Positions 53,481 through 62,096 of a DNA stretch of 64,000 nucleotides are shown here, one piece after another. The notes beneath the pieces were generated by a model. That model was not told where the DNA came from. It ran no database searches and worked only from the letters and a program-made list of their open reading frames with translations. Location of the stretch: the NCBI GenBank assembly GCA_963791625.1, contig CAWBTA010000006.1, forward strand, positions 1 through 64,000, in the 5' to 3' direction. The DNA comes from JANMCE01 sp963791625 (GTDB taxonomy: Bacteria; Actinomycetota; Acidimicrobiia; Acidimicrobiales; Ilumatobacteraceae). The stretch's first letter is position 1, and each line of letters opens with the position of its first letter. The translations under genes and the position numbers were made by a program.

Positions 53481-54620
53481 ATGCGGGTGGTTTTGGCGCC
53501 GGACAAGTTCAAGGGGTGCCTGAGTGCGGCCGATGTTGCCGTGGCGTTGCGGGACGGCATGCTTGCGGTCCGACCCGACCTGGAGGTGGCGTGTCGGCCG
53601 ATTGCCGACGGCGGCGAAGGCACGGTCGATGCTGTGGTCTCGGCCGGGTTCTCCAGAGTTTCTGACAGCGTGCGGGGCCCGACGGGTGAGATCGTGCTGG
53701 CGAGCTATGCCCGGCGTGATCGTGTTGCGGTGGTGGAGATGGCTGAAGCCTCCGGACTCGCTCGGCTCCCGGGCGGCCGCCATGCAGCGTTGACTGCATC
53801 AACCTACGGAACGGGCGAGCTGATCCGAGCCGCAGTCCGATCCGGGTGCGACGAGGTGATCGTCGGCCTGGGCGGAAGCGCAACAACTGATGGGGGAGCG
53901 GGTCTGCTTCGGGCGCTGGGGGTTCGCTTCTTGGACAGCGCAGGGGCCGAGCTGGCCGATGGCGGCGCCGCGCTCCATCACCTTCATCGCATCGATGCTT
54001 CCGGCCTCGATCCCGCGTTGCATAACATCTCATTGACGGTCGCCAGCGACGTTGCGGTACCGCTGTGCGGACCGACCGGTGCAGCCGCCATGTTCGGTCC
54101 CCAAAAGGGGGCGACGCCTGATGACGTTGTGGCGCTCGAAGCAGGGCTGCGCCGACTGGCCCACGTCATGGCTGCGCACCTTGGTGTTGATCACGCCGAT
54201 CGAGCGGGGGCCGGTGCGGCAGGGGGAACCGGTTTCGCCCTGATGAGCATGCTCGGTGCTGACATTCGACCTGGTGTTGATGTCGTGCTTGACGCGGTCG
54301 GGTTCGACGATGTCGTCGCCGGTGCGCAGTTGGTGGTGACCGGCGAAGGCGCCGTGGACGAGCAGACACTCCAGGGCAAAGCGCCGATGGGCGTGCTGCG
54401 TCGAGCCCAAGCTGCCGGTGCGCTCGTCGCGCTGGTTGGTGGACGGATCGATGTGACCTTCGACGATCTTCACAGTGCCGGTTTCACCGAGGCGTGGTCG
54501 CTCAGTGAACTGGCCGAGATGCCGTCGGACTCCTTCGACCGCGCCGCCGAACTGCTCCGTCGCGTCGGCCAATCGATCGCCGCCCGCTTCAGCGAGTCGG
54601 CACCCATAACAAACGGGTGA
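53481..54620 (+). CDS. glxK: Glycerate kinase (379 aa)
   Basis: The class II glycerate kinase pattern is clear: VLAPDKFKGCLSAADVA at the start, ADGGEGTVDAVV, VGLGGSATTDGGAGLLRALG, GPTGAAAMFGPQKGAT and GAGAAGGTGFALMSMLGADI. It phosphorylates D-glycerate with ATP (to 2- or 3-phosphoglycerate, depending on type). ATG 53481 gives a normal length; GTG 53472 would add three residues. No other glycerate-pathway gene is next to it. Confidence 0.9.
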   Translation: MRVVLAPDKFKGCLSAADVAVALRDGMLAVRPDLEVACRPIADGGEGTVDAVVSAGFSRVSDSVRGPTGEIVLASYARRDRVAVVEMAEASGLARLPGGRHAALTASTYGTGELIRAAVRSGCDEVIVGLGGSATTDGGAGLLRALGVRFLDSAGAELADGGAALHHLHRIDASGLDPALHNISLTVASDVAVPLCGPTGAAAMFGPQKGATPDDVVALEAGLRRLAHVMAAHLGVDHADRAGAGAAGGTGFALMSMLGADIRPGVDVVLDAVGFDDVVAGAQLVVTGEGAVDEQTLQGKAPMGVLRRAQAAGALVALVGGRIDVTFDDLHSAGFTEAWSLSELAEMPSDSFDRAAELLRRVGQSIAARFSESAPITNG

Positions 54621-54645
54621 TATCGGAACCGACTCGCTCGCCGGG

Positions 54646-55512
54646 TCAGAGGCCGGGCAGGCCAGCGAGGCGGGCCAGGTCGGCCAGCTGCGCCGGCCCG
54701 ACACCGCAGCATCCGCCCACGTACTCGGCACCAGCCGCGATCCACGCGGTGACGTCGGTAGCGCCTGGGTCGCCGAGCCAGACCTTCTTGTCGGCGTCCC
54801 AGCTCTGACCGCTGTTCGGGTAGGCGACCAGTGGCAGGTCGGTAACCCGGCGGATGCGCTCCAGCAACTCCGGCACGAAGTTCGGAGCCGTGCAGTTGAC
54901 GCCGACGGCGCTCAGATCGCAAGCCGATAGCGCGGCCGCAACGGCGTCTTCGATGCGGTCGCCGCCAAACGTGTGCGAGGCGGATCGACAGGTGAACGTC
55001 ATCCACGTTGGCAACCGTCGGACGGCTGATAGGGCGAGGCCCATCGCCACGGCTTCGGCCGCAGTCGGGATGGTTTCGCACGCCCACCAGTCAGGCTCGG
55101 TCTCGGCCAACAGACGTATGCGATCTCGGTGAAACACCACCAGCTCACCATTCGACAACGCGTAGTCGCCGCGGTATTCAGAGCCGTCGGCCAGCACTGC
55201 ACCGTACGGACCTACCGACGCGGCGACCACAGCCGTTCGGCCACGGACCGCTTGCCGGGCCAGGCTTGTGGTGCTCTGCAATAGCGTTCGCGCTTCGTTG
55301 GTCGTCGCGCCGTTGCGAACGAAACCATCAACGCCGGCCTGATAACTCGACGTGATCAGCACCTCGGCGCCGGCGTCCAAAAATGCCGCATGAGCAGCCA
55401 CGATGGCTCCTGGATTCTCGGACAGAAGTCGAGCCGTCCAGAGCGGATGGGTGAGGTCGCAACCCTGTTCCGTCAGTGCTGTGGACAGCCCGCCATCGAT
55501 GATGACCGGCAT
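54646..55512 (-). CDS. mmuM: Homocysteine S-methyltransferase (MmuM-like, 288 aa)
   Basis: The TIM-barrel begins IIDGGLSTALTEQGCDL; zinc-binding Cys are visible in VGVNCTAPN and AEYVGGCCGVGP. It transfers methyl from S-methylmethionine or SAM to homocysteine. The start overlaps the cofE stop by one base (TGATG), so the two are coupled although they serve different pathways. Confidence 0.85.
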   Translation of the reverse strand: MPVIIDGGLSTALTEQGCDLTHPLWTARLLSENPGAIVAAHAAFLDAGAEVLITSSYQAGVDGFVRNGATTNEARTLLQSTTSLARQAVRGRTAVVAASVGPYGAVLADGSEYRGDYALSNGELVVFHRDRIRLLAETEPDWWACETIPTAAEAVAMGLALSAVRRLPTWMTFTCRSASHTFGGDRIEDAVAAALSACDLSAVGVNCTAPNFVPELLERIRRVTDLPLVAYPNSGQSWDADKKVWLGDPGATDVTAWIAAGAEYVGGCCGVGPAQLADLARLAGLPGL

Positions 55513-56264
55513 CAGAGGAACAGGTCGCGGGAGGCTTCACGGATGACCGGTGCGATGGTGGCCGTGTCGTCCGGCGTCCACTCGAAGCCGCGCACCACGG
55601 CGACCGGTATGCGGGAAATGTTGCCTTTCACCAGTTCGGCCGCGCCGGCTAGCTCATCAGCAGTGCACAGCGCCTGGACTCGGAACTCATGGCCGTGCGG
55701 ATCGTGCTGACCGATGTAGCTGGTGATTGGTTGCATGCCGGCGATGCCGATGGCGATGTCGGTCTGCCCCTCTCGCCACGGTCGTCCGAACGTGTCGGAA
55801 ATGATGACGGCGATATCGAGACCGCGCTCGGCGAGCCCGGCCCGAATGGCACGAGCGCTGGCGTCGGAATCCACAGGTAGGACAAGGACCTGACCGTGAG
55901 CCCCTGAACTGGACTGGTCGACACCGCTGTTGGCGCAGACGAACCCGTGATGCGTTTCGGTCACCAGAATCGGGCCGACCTGTCGCACGATGCGCCGCGA
56001 CTCCTGCAGCACGACCTCGGTGAGACGTGCATCCTTGTCCCACTTTTCCGACCAGCGCTGAGCGAACGCGGACGGCGTCACCGAGTCGAGCAGCACGATG
56101 CGTCCCTCCGCCTTCGACACGATCTTCGAACCCACCACGATCACATCACCGGAGGCGAGTGGCGTCCCCGCAGCGACCGCCGCATCGAAGATCGCGGTGG
56201 ACAGATCCGTCCCCGGCGCAATTTCCGGCAACCCCACGATCCCAAACAGTTGCAAACCGGTCAT
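55512..56264 (-). CDS. cofE: Coenzyme F420-0:L-glutamate ligase (CofE), 250 aa
   Basis: F420 glutamate ligase motifs: IVVGSKIVSKAEGR, ETHHGFVCANSGVDQSS and IISDTFGRPWREGQTDIAIG. It adds Glu to F420-0, a step also carried by the N-domain of FbiB; here the protein lacks the C-terminal nitroreductase domain. Together with the two luciferase-like enzymes it shows an F420 metabolism. Coupled to mmuM. Upstream neighbour is hrpB, about 45 bp away. Confidence 0.9.
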   Translation of the reverse strand: MTGLQLFGIVGLPEIAPGTDLSTAIFDAAVAAGTPLASGDVIVVGSKIVSKAEGRIVLLDSVTPSAFAQRWSEKWDKDARLTEVVLQESRRIVRQVGPILVTETHHGFVCANSGVDQSSSGAHGQVLVLPVDSDASARAIRAGLAERGLDIAVIISDTFGRPWREGQTDIAIGIAGMQPITSYIGQHDPHGHEFRVQALCTADELAGAAELVKGNISRIPVAVVRGFEWTPDDTATIAPVIREASRDLFL

Positions 56265-56309
56265 CGTGATCCACCTCGAAAAGACACGTCAGCACGTTAC
56301 CGGCAACGC

Positions 56310-58811
56310 CTACTTCTTTCGTGGTGTGACGCGGGCAGTGGGGGTGGCGGTGGTGGGGTCTTCCGGCCAGGGGTGGCGGGGATACTTACCGCGCATTTCG
56401 GCTCGAAGCGAGGGGTAGCCGGTGGACCAGAAGCTGGCCAGGTCGGAGGTGACCTGCAGCGGACGTCGTGCGGGGGACAGGAGGTGGATGACGAGCGGGA
56501 TGCGTCCGCCTGCCAGCTGCGGGCTGTGCGACAGGCCGAACATCTCCTGCAGCTTCACGGCCATGGTCGGGACTTCGGCCGCGTAGTCGATAGCGATGCG
56601 GGAACCGGACGGCACCGTGAGATGGGTCGGTGCAAGCTCGTCGATCTCACGGGTCAGTGGCCAGGAGAGCAGCGACCGTACGGCGGAGTTCGTGTCGACT
56701 CGGGCCAGATCGGCGCGCTTGGTGCATCCGGTCAGAAGTGGTCCGAGCCAGGCGGAAAGGTTTTCGAGGAGTATCTGATCGGATACATCCGGCCAGGAAT
56801 TACCGAGATGGCGGCGGCAGACCGTGACCCGTTCGCGCCATCGCTGCGTGTCGTCGGAAAGGTGAAGCAACGCGATGCCTTCGGCGCGGATGCCATCCAG
56901 CAGCGCAGCCGTTGCCAGCCTTGCCGACGGTGTGGCGCGGTGGTCTTCTTCCACAACCAGCGAGCCGAACCGGCGTTGACGACTCGCGACAACATCGCGG
57001 GTGCGACGGTCCCAGCGCACGTCGTCCTCCCACACCAACCGATCACCCAGAATCGTTTCAATATCAACCAAATCGATCGGCGCGACCATGCTGATGCGGG
57101 CGTCGGCGTTACCGACCACGACATCGAGCTCGGCGATCGCGAGGAATGTCTCACCACCGAGCGGGTCATGGGCATCGAGTGCGGCACCGCCTCCGCTCGC
57201 CAGCACGAAGCGGGTGCCGGTGGCACGGCGTCGGGCGATCCGGTCAGGGAACGCCAACCCGATCAATAGCCCGGCTGCGTCGGCATCGGCCGAACTTTGC
57301 GACAAAACCGGTCGTGACACAACCGGTTTTGTCGCAAAGTCATTGGCCAGCCGCGAGGCGAAGCGTTTCGCATCGGCAAGCACCCGATCACGGACGCCCC
57401 GGTCGGTGGAAGAGCTGGGGGAACGCAGCGCCGCGAGCCTTTCCCGCATATCGACCGGACGCGACGCGGGCGGCCCGGTGAAGATGTCACGCTCGCTCAG
57501 CAGTGCAGCCAGCGTCGCCGCCAGGGAGGCGTGACCCAGCTCAGTGCCGCGCACCAAAAGATGGCCAAGCCGCGGATGCAGACCCAGCCCGGACAAACGA
57601 GCGCCGTGGTCGGTGAGATGGCCGGCCGAATCGAGTGCCCCCAACGAGCCCAGCAACGCCGATGCCGCGGCCAGCCGCCCGGGTGGGGGAGGGTCGAGCC
57701 AGCGATCGTCGTCGAGCCCGCCCCATGCGGCCAAGTCGAGCGCGAGTGAGGTGAGGTCGGCCGTGACGATCTCAGGCGGATCGAAGGCGGGCAGGCCGCG
57801 GTGAGCCGACTCGTCCCACACCCGATAGCAGATGCCCGACTGCACCCGACCGGCTCGACCGCGCCGCTGCTCGGCGGACGCCTGTGACACCGGCTCGGTC
57901 ACCAAACCACCGATGCCGCGTCGCGGATCGAAACGGGATCGACGCGCCAGTCCTCCGTCGACCACCGCGGTGACGTCGGGCAGGGTCACGCTGGTCTGGG
58001 CGATGGCAGTCGCCAGCACAACCCGCCGTCGCCCGGACGACGAGCGCAGCGCCGCATCTTGCGCGCCGGTGTCGAGCCCGCCGTGGAGATCGAGCACATC
58101 GGCATCGACCGAACCCAGTAGGCCACGCACGCGGTGGATCTCACCCACACCCGGCAGGAACACCAACACGTCGCCCGTCGCCTGGTCGCGTAACGCTCGC
58201 CCCACCGCGGCCACCACCGCCGCTTCCCACGATTGGCGGGCAGCCGGCGGACACCATACGGTCGTGACCGGGAAAGAGCGGCCCGACGACACGATGACCG
58301 GGGCGTCGCCCAACAACCGAGAGACGACGGCGGCATCGATCGTGGCCGACATCACGAGCAGACGCAGGTCTGGTCGTAGTAGCGCCCGGGTGTCCAGACA
58401 ACAGGCCAGGCCGAGGTCGGCATCGAGCGAGCGTTCGTGGAACTCGTCAAAGATCACCGCGCTCACTCCTGCCAGTGAGGGGTCGGCGAGCACCATGCGC
58501 GTGAGGATTCCCTCCGTCACCACCTCGATACGGGTGGACGCAGACACCCGGCTATCCCCACGAGTGCGCACGCCGACCGTCTCCCCAACGCGCTGCCCCA
58601 ACAACGACGCCATCCGGGCCGCCGCGGCCCGCGCTGCGAGGCGGCGGGGCTCCAGGACCAGCAATTTCCCGCTCAGCCACGGGGCCGAGAGCAGTTCGAG
58701 CGGAACCAGCGTGGTCTTGCCGGCTCCAGGAGGAGCGACCAAGACGGCGGCGCCCGGACCCGAAAGAGCCTTCTGAATTTGGTCAAAAGCCGCCGCAACC
58801 GGGAGAACCAC
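56310..58811 (-). CDS. hrpB: ATP-dependent helicase HrpB (833 aa)
   Basis: Walker A APPGAGKTTLVPLELL, DEFH box in VIFDEFHERSLD, SAT motif VMSATIDAA and the arginine-finger block (EQRRGRAGRVQSG) identify a DExH/DEAH helicase; the C-terminal HrpB domain is present (TDLASFWSTGYPSLRAEMRG). GTG 58811 (VVLPVAAAFDQI) is close to the usual N-terminus; the frame is open further upstream to 58946 but would overlap the divergent gene. It acts in RNA metabolism, but the target is unclear. Confidence 0.85.
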   Translation of the reverse strand: MVLPVAAAFDQIQKALSGPGAAVLVAPPGAGKTTLVPLELLSAPWLSGKLLVLEPRRLAARAAAARMASLLGQRVGETVGVRTRGDSRVSASTRIEVVTEGILTRMVLADPSLAGVSAVIFDEFHERSLDADLGLACCLDTRALLRPDLRLLVMSATIDAAVVSRLLGDAPVIVSSGRSFPVTTVWCPPAARQSWEAAVVAAVGRALRDQATGDVLVFLPGVGEIHRVRGLLGSVDADVLDLHGGLDTGAQDAALRSSSGRRRVVLATAIAQTSVTLPDVTAVVDGGLARRSRFDPRRGIGGLVTEPVSQASAEQRRGRAGRVQSGICYRVWDESAHRGLPAFDPPEIVTADLTSLALDLAAWGGLDDDRWLDPPPPGRLAAASALLGSLGALDSAGHLTDHGARLSGLGLHPRLGHLLVRGTELGHASLAATLAALLSERDIFTGPPASRPVDMRERLAALRSPSSSTDRGVRDRVLADAKRFASRLANDFATKPVVSRPVLSQSSADADAAGLLIGLAFPDRIARRRATGTRFVLASGGGAALDAHDPLGGETFLAIAELDVVVGNADARISMVAPIDLVDIETILGDRLVWEDDVRWDRRTRDVVASRQRRFGSLVVEEDHRATPSARLATAALLDGIRAEGIALLHLSDDTQRWRERVTVCRRHLGNSWPDVSDQILLENLSAWLGPLLTGCTKRADLARVDTNSAVRSLLSWPLTREIDELAPTHLTVPSGSRIAIDYAAEVPTMAVKLQEMFGLSHSPQLAGGRIPLVIHLLSPARRPLQVTSDLASFWSTGYPSLRAEMRGKYPRHPWPEDPTTATPTARVTPRKK

Positions 58812-58885
58812 GCCGACCACGTTACGTGCGACGAGTCTCAAGAACGGTTCCGGTTCCTCATCGCAGGGTGTGTTGCGACCGATAA

Positions 58886-59359
58886 ATGACGCATCAAGAG
58901 CTACGAGAGAACCTGCGGGTGGTGATTGCTGTGTCTGGACAACCAATGAGCTTGCTGGGCGACGGCCCTTTGCATCAGGAGTTGGCGCGCCAGCTCGGCT
59001 TGGGCGTCACGTCCCGGCCCGATGCGTCTGGCACGCCGCTGGTGGTCGTGGCTGAACAAGCCTCGGACGTGCAGGCCATCGTGCGAGCGAAGGCGTGGTT
59101 GCCGATCGCAGCCATTATCGCCTGGCGCCTGCCCGAATCGGCCCTGTTGCGCCTGTTCGATCTGGAAACGCCGGTCTTCATCGGACTTCCGAATCCGGCT
59201 GCTTTCCACGAATTGGTGGCGAAGGGTGCAGATCGCGCATCTATGGCCGATGAACGACGTACGACCGCACGACTGGCAGCAATCGAAGCGGCACTGACCA
59301 CTCGTGGTCGAGCAGATGAATCCCTTTTGGCCCCGGTTTCGGTAGGAGAAGAGCTCTAA
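58886..59359 (+). CDS. Unknown protein at head of type IV pilus operon (157 aa)
   Basis: I do not recognise a family. The middle part (PLVVVAEQASDVQAIVRAKA, PIAAIIAWRLPESALLRLFD) has a Rossmann- or receiver-like alternation of beta strand and helix, reminiscent of pseudo-receiver domains of pilus ATPase regulators, but this is weak. Its stop (TAA 59357-59359) touches the next ATG, so it belongs to the operon. GTG 58919 is another possible start. Confidence 0.65.
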   Translation: MTHQELRENLRVVIAVSGQPMSLLGDGPLHQELARQLGLGVTSRPDASGTPLVVVAEQASDVQAIVRAKAWLPIAAIIAWRLPESALLRLFDLETPVFIGLPNPAAFHELVAKGADRASMADERRTTARLAAIEAALTTRGRADESLLAPVSVGEEL

Positions 59360-60769
59360 ATGGCGTTGCAATTGAAGAAGAAGTCGGGCGACGCCGAAGA
59401 AGCGAAGGCGCCCAAGACCCCGAAGCCGCCAAAGGCACCCAAGGAAGGCAAAGCCCCCAAGGAAGCCAAGGCGCCCAAGACACCCAAGCCTGGCAAGGAA
59501 GCCGGCAACGGTGGCGCCAAGAAAGGCCTGTCGTTGCCCAAGCTCGGCAAGGGCGCCAAGGCCGCCGGCCCCGCCGCTGTTGTTATGACCGAGTCGGGCG
59601 AACCGGCCGGCTATCAGATCCCCGTTGGCAAGCCGCGCAAGGGTCGCAGCTACGGCGTGGATCTCGACGGCAACGTTGTTCGTGTTGTCGAACTGCTCGA
59701 CAACGACGTCATTTCCTACGGCACCTACCAGGGTGTTACCACCGACGATGCCTTCCGCAAGTTCTTGTCGACCCGCCCGAGTGGCGAGGTCAACGTGTCG
59801 TGGATGGGCACCAACATGCACGTCATGCGAGTTCCCGTTCCGGTGCTGCCGGACAGCGCCTTGCGCCTGGGAATTCTGGATGCCGTTGATGATTCGCTAC
59901 CCATTACCAATGGGTCGGCTTCGATCGCAGCCCGCCTCTTCAAGAGTGCCAATGGCGTCACTATGGCGGCGGTTGCTGCGGTCGAGAAAGAGTCAACTGC
60001 CGCACTGTGGGAGATGGTCGGCAGCGCCGATGTCAGTGTGGTTCCGGCTCCGCTGTTGATGGTGCACGACGGTCTCTACCTCGGTGTGCGTTACAGCGAT
60101 GCCAACCTGATGCTCGTGGCCGGTGGTGCCGTTGTGGCTGCCCGTCCGCTGGCCGTCGGTGGTCTCACCTCGATGTTCGAAAAGCTCGGCGGCGACCCAT
60201 CACGGGCAGCCGAGCGTTTCGCCACCGTCGCCCGGGGTGGTACCCGGCTCGACCCGGACGCTGCTGCGGTCGTTGACACCTACTCGGCCACCATCGGCGA
60301 CGAAGTACGCCGCACCGTTGACTTCTGGGCTCGTCAGGGCAACAACGTCCCGTCCGAAGTTTTCGTGCACGGCCCCGGCATCGTGCTGCCCAACCTGTCG
60401 GGCAAGCTGCTTGACGCCGCGTTGTTCGCCCGCCCCGTCGGCTTCCCCGACGTGTCGATGGAAACCATCGCCCGCACCGAACGCCCCACGGCCTACATGG
60501 CGTTGCTGGCCGCGAAAATGGAGCTCGGCACCCAGCCCGTCGGCGACCTCGTCGACCCCCGCTCCGCCGACCGCGCCCTCCGCAACAAAGAGAAGGCCAA
60601 GAAGTCGGCCCGGCTGTTCGGTGGCATCGCTGTCGCTGCGTGCGCAGTGCTCGCATTCACCGTTCCGTACGGCTTCGCCAAGACAAGGAATGTACTGGCC
60701 ACCAACTCTCGAAACGCAGCGGAGAAGAAGGCGAAGGGCTTCGCCACAGAGCTCAAGCTCGAAGGCTGA
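59360..60769 (+). CDS. pilM: PilM-like pilus assembly protein with K/P/A-rich tail, fused towards PilN (469 aa as read)
   Basis: Residues 1-75 are a Lys/Pro/Ala-rich disordered tail (repeats of KAPK, TPKP). Residues 95-430 look like the actin-like PilM fold (SYGVDLDGNVVRVVELLDND, MVHDGLYLGVRYSDANLMLV, PSEVFVHGPG). A membrane segment at 435-455 (LFGGIAVAACAVLAFTVPYG) and a coiled helix follow, which belong to PilN. So PilM and PilN seem fused. The read ends at an early stop (60769); the sense continues in the next frame. Confidence 0.75.
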   Translation: MALQLKKKSGDAEEAKAPKTPKPPKAPKEGKAPKEAKAPKTPKPGKEAGNGGAKKGLSLPKLGKGAKAAGPAAVVMTESGEPAGYQIPVGKPRKGRSYGVDLDGNVVRVVELLDNDVISYGTYQGVTTDDAFRKFLSTRPSGEVNVSWMGTNMHVMRVPVPVLPDSALRLGILDAVDDSLPITNGSASIAARLFKSANGVTMAAVAAVEKESTAALWEMVGSADVSVVPAPLLMVHDGLYLGVRYSDANLMLVAGGAVVAARPLAVGGLTSMFEKLGGDPSRAAERFATVARGGTRLDPDAAAVVDTYSATIGDEVRRTVDFWARQGNNVPSEVFVHGPGIVLPNLSGKLLDAALFARPVGFPDVSMETIARTERPTAYMALLAAKMELGTQPVGDLVDPRSADRALRNKEKAKKSARLFGGIAVAACAVLAFTVPYGFAKTRNVLATNSRNAAEKKAKGFATELKLEG

Positions 60770-61283
60770 GGTCGAGGCAGGAGTCAAGGCTTACAACAGC
60801 GCCGTCGCCAAGGAAATCGCATGGGAGAACCTTTACAAGGCCATGTATGAGAGCGCTCCAGCCGGACTGAACCCGACCTTTCAGAGCATGTCGCTCGGCC
60901 CAACGGCAAACGAGGTGACCGTGACATTCACTGCGACGATGGCGAACCCGGCCGACACGCCAGAGGCGAAAGGTGGGTTTGATCGCGCTATCGCAGCGTG
61001 GATCGATGAGCTCAAGGCCCGGGGGTCCACCCAACCTTGGCCCAGCACATTCGCGGTATCGAAAGCCGCAACTCCGGCGTGCCTGGGTCGGGCACCGAAC
61101 CGGCTTCATCCGGCTCGGGTCAGATCAGCGGCAGTTTCACTGCGCCGATACCTCTGGATGAAACCAACCCGATCACAAAGGCCTACCTGGCGCTTCGTGA
61201 ACTAACCGGGCCAGGAGCCACCTCAACCGCTACCGCCGCCGCGCTCAGGTCCTGCGGCAACCACGACCACCGTAAAGAAGTGA
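60764..61283 (+). pseudogene. PilN-like continuation of pilM, three frameshifts
   Basis: After the stop at 60769 the coding signal runs on in the third frame as AEVEAGVKAYNSAVAKEIAW and GPTANEVTVTFTATMANPAD (to about 61020), then returns to the pilM frame as GIESRNSGVPGSG, GSFTAPIPLDETNPITKAYL, and finally ends SGPAATTTVKK in a third frame with a TGA at 61281-61283. One break is at a run of five G at about 61019-61023. The sense of a PilN periplasmic domain is clear only after repair. Confidence 0.6.
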
Positions 61284-61286
61284 GTG

Positions 61287-62086
61287 ATGAAGCAAACTCG
61301 TTCTACCCTCATGCTGATGGCTCTCGCCGTTGTCGTCGCGATCGGCCTGCCCTACTACCTGTCGAGCCAAAAAGCGTCGGCTCTCGACGTCAAGACCAAG
61401 GCCTCAAGGACGGAGGAGGCAGCGTTCAAGTCGAAGTCGGTGACGCGGAGAAAAGGTCCGCAAGGCCAAGGCTGAGTGGACGGCTCAGCAGGCGCTGCTT
61501 GCAGCCGCTATGCCGGCCGACCCCGATATCCAGGGGGCCATTCGAACCCTGCAGGGCTTGACTGACGGAGACGCCGCACCGGACCATGTTCGTTGGGTGA
61601 GTGCCTCTGTGACAAACCTGACGACAGCGACAGGCTGCTACGCCTGCGGTCACGACGACGGTGAAGCCCGGCGCCGCAGCCCCAAAGACGCACGGTCAAG
61701 CCGAGTGGCAGCGGCTGATGGTACGACCATCCCAACAGGAGGTTTCGATATCAGTCTCAGCGTCGAGGGTTCACGGGCCAAGGTCCTTGCCTTCGTCACC
61801 AAAATCCAGCAAAGGCCAGAAGTGCTTCCCCGCCTGTTTGCGGTGAAGTCGGTGAGTCTCTCCGTGGAAACGGCTGCGCCCTCAACTGGCGGCGCAGTGC
61901 GCATCGCTGCTGACCAGAAGGCCACCGCAAGTGTGAAGCTGAAAGTGATCACATTCGGAGTCGCCCCCGAGAAGGCCGCCGCCGATGCCGCTGCTGCAAT
62001 AGCGAAGGTCCCCGCCGGGGCTGCCACTACGGTTCCTTCGGGAACCAGTGCGCGACGACGATCGCACCGAAGCCCTAGAGAACTAG
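61287..62086 (+). pseudogene. PilO-like pilus assembly protein, four to five frameshifts
   Basis: ATG 61287 opens MKQTRSTLMLMALAVVVAIG with an N-terminal membrane segment, as in PilO. The sense then moves through frames: VQVEVGDAEK (near 61425-61450), then KAKAEWTAQQALLAAAMPAD, then ATPAVTTTVKPGAAAPKTHG (61637-61696), then GFDISLSVEGSRAKVLAFVT and KVPAGAATTVPSGT, and a natural end DDDRTEALEN with TAG 62084-62086. One break is at AAAA (61452-61455). The repaired protein would be a PilO with a PilO-like C-domain. Confidence 0.6.
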
Positions 62087-62096
62087 GCGCCCTCCA

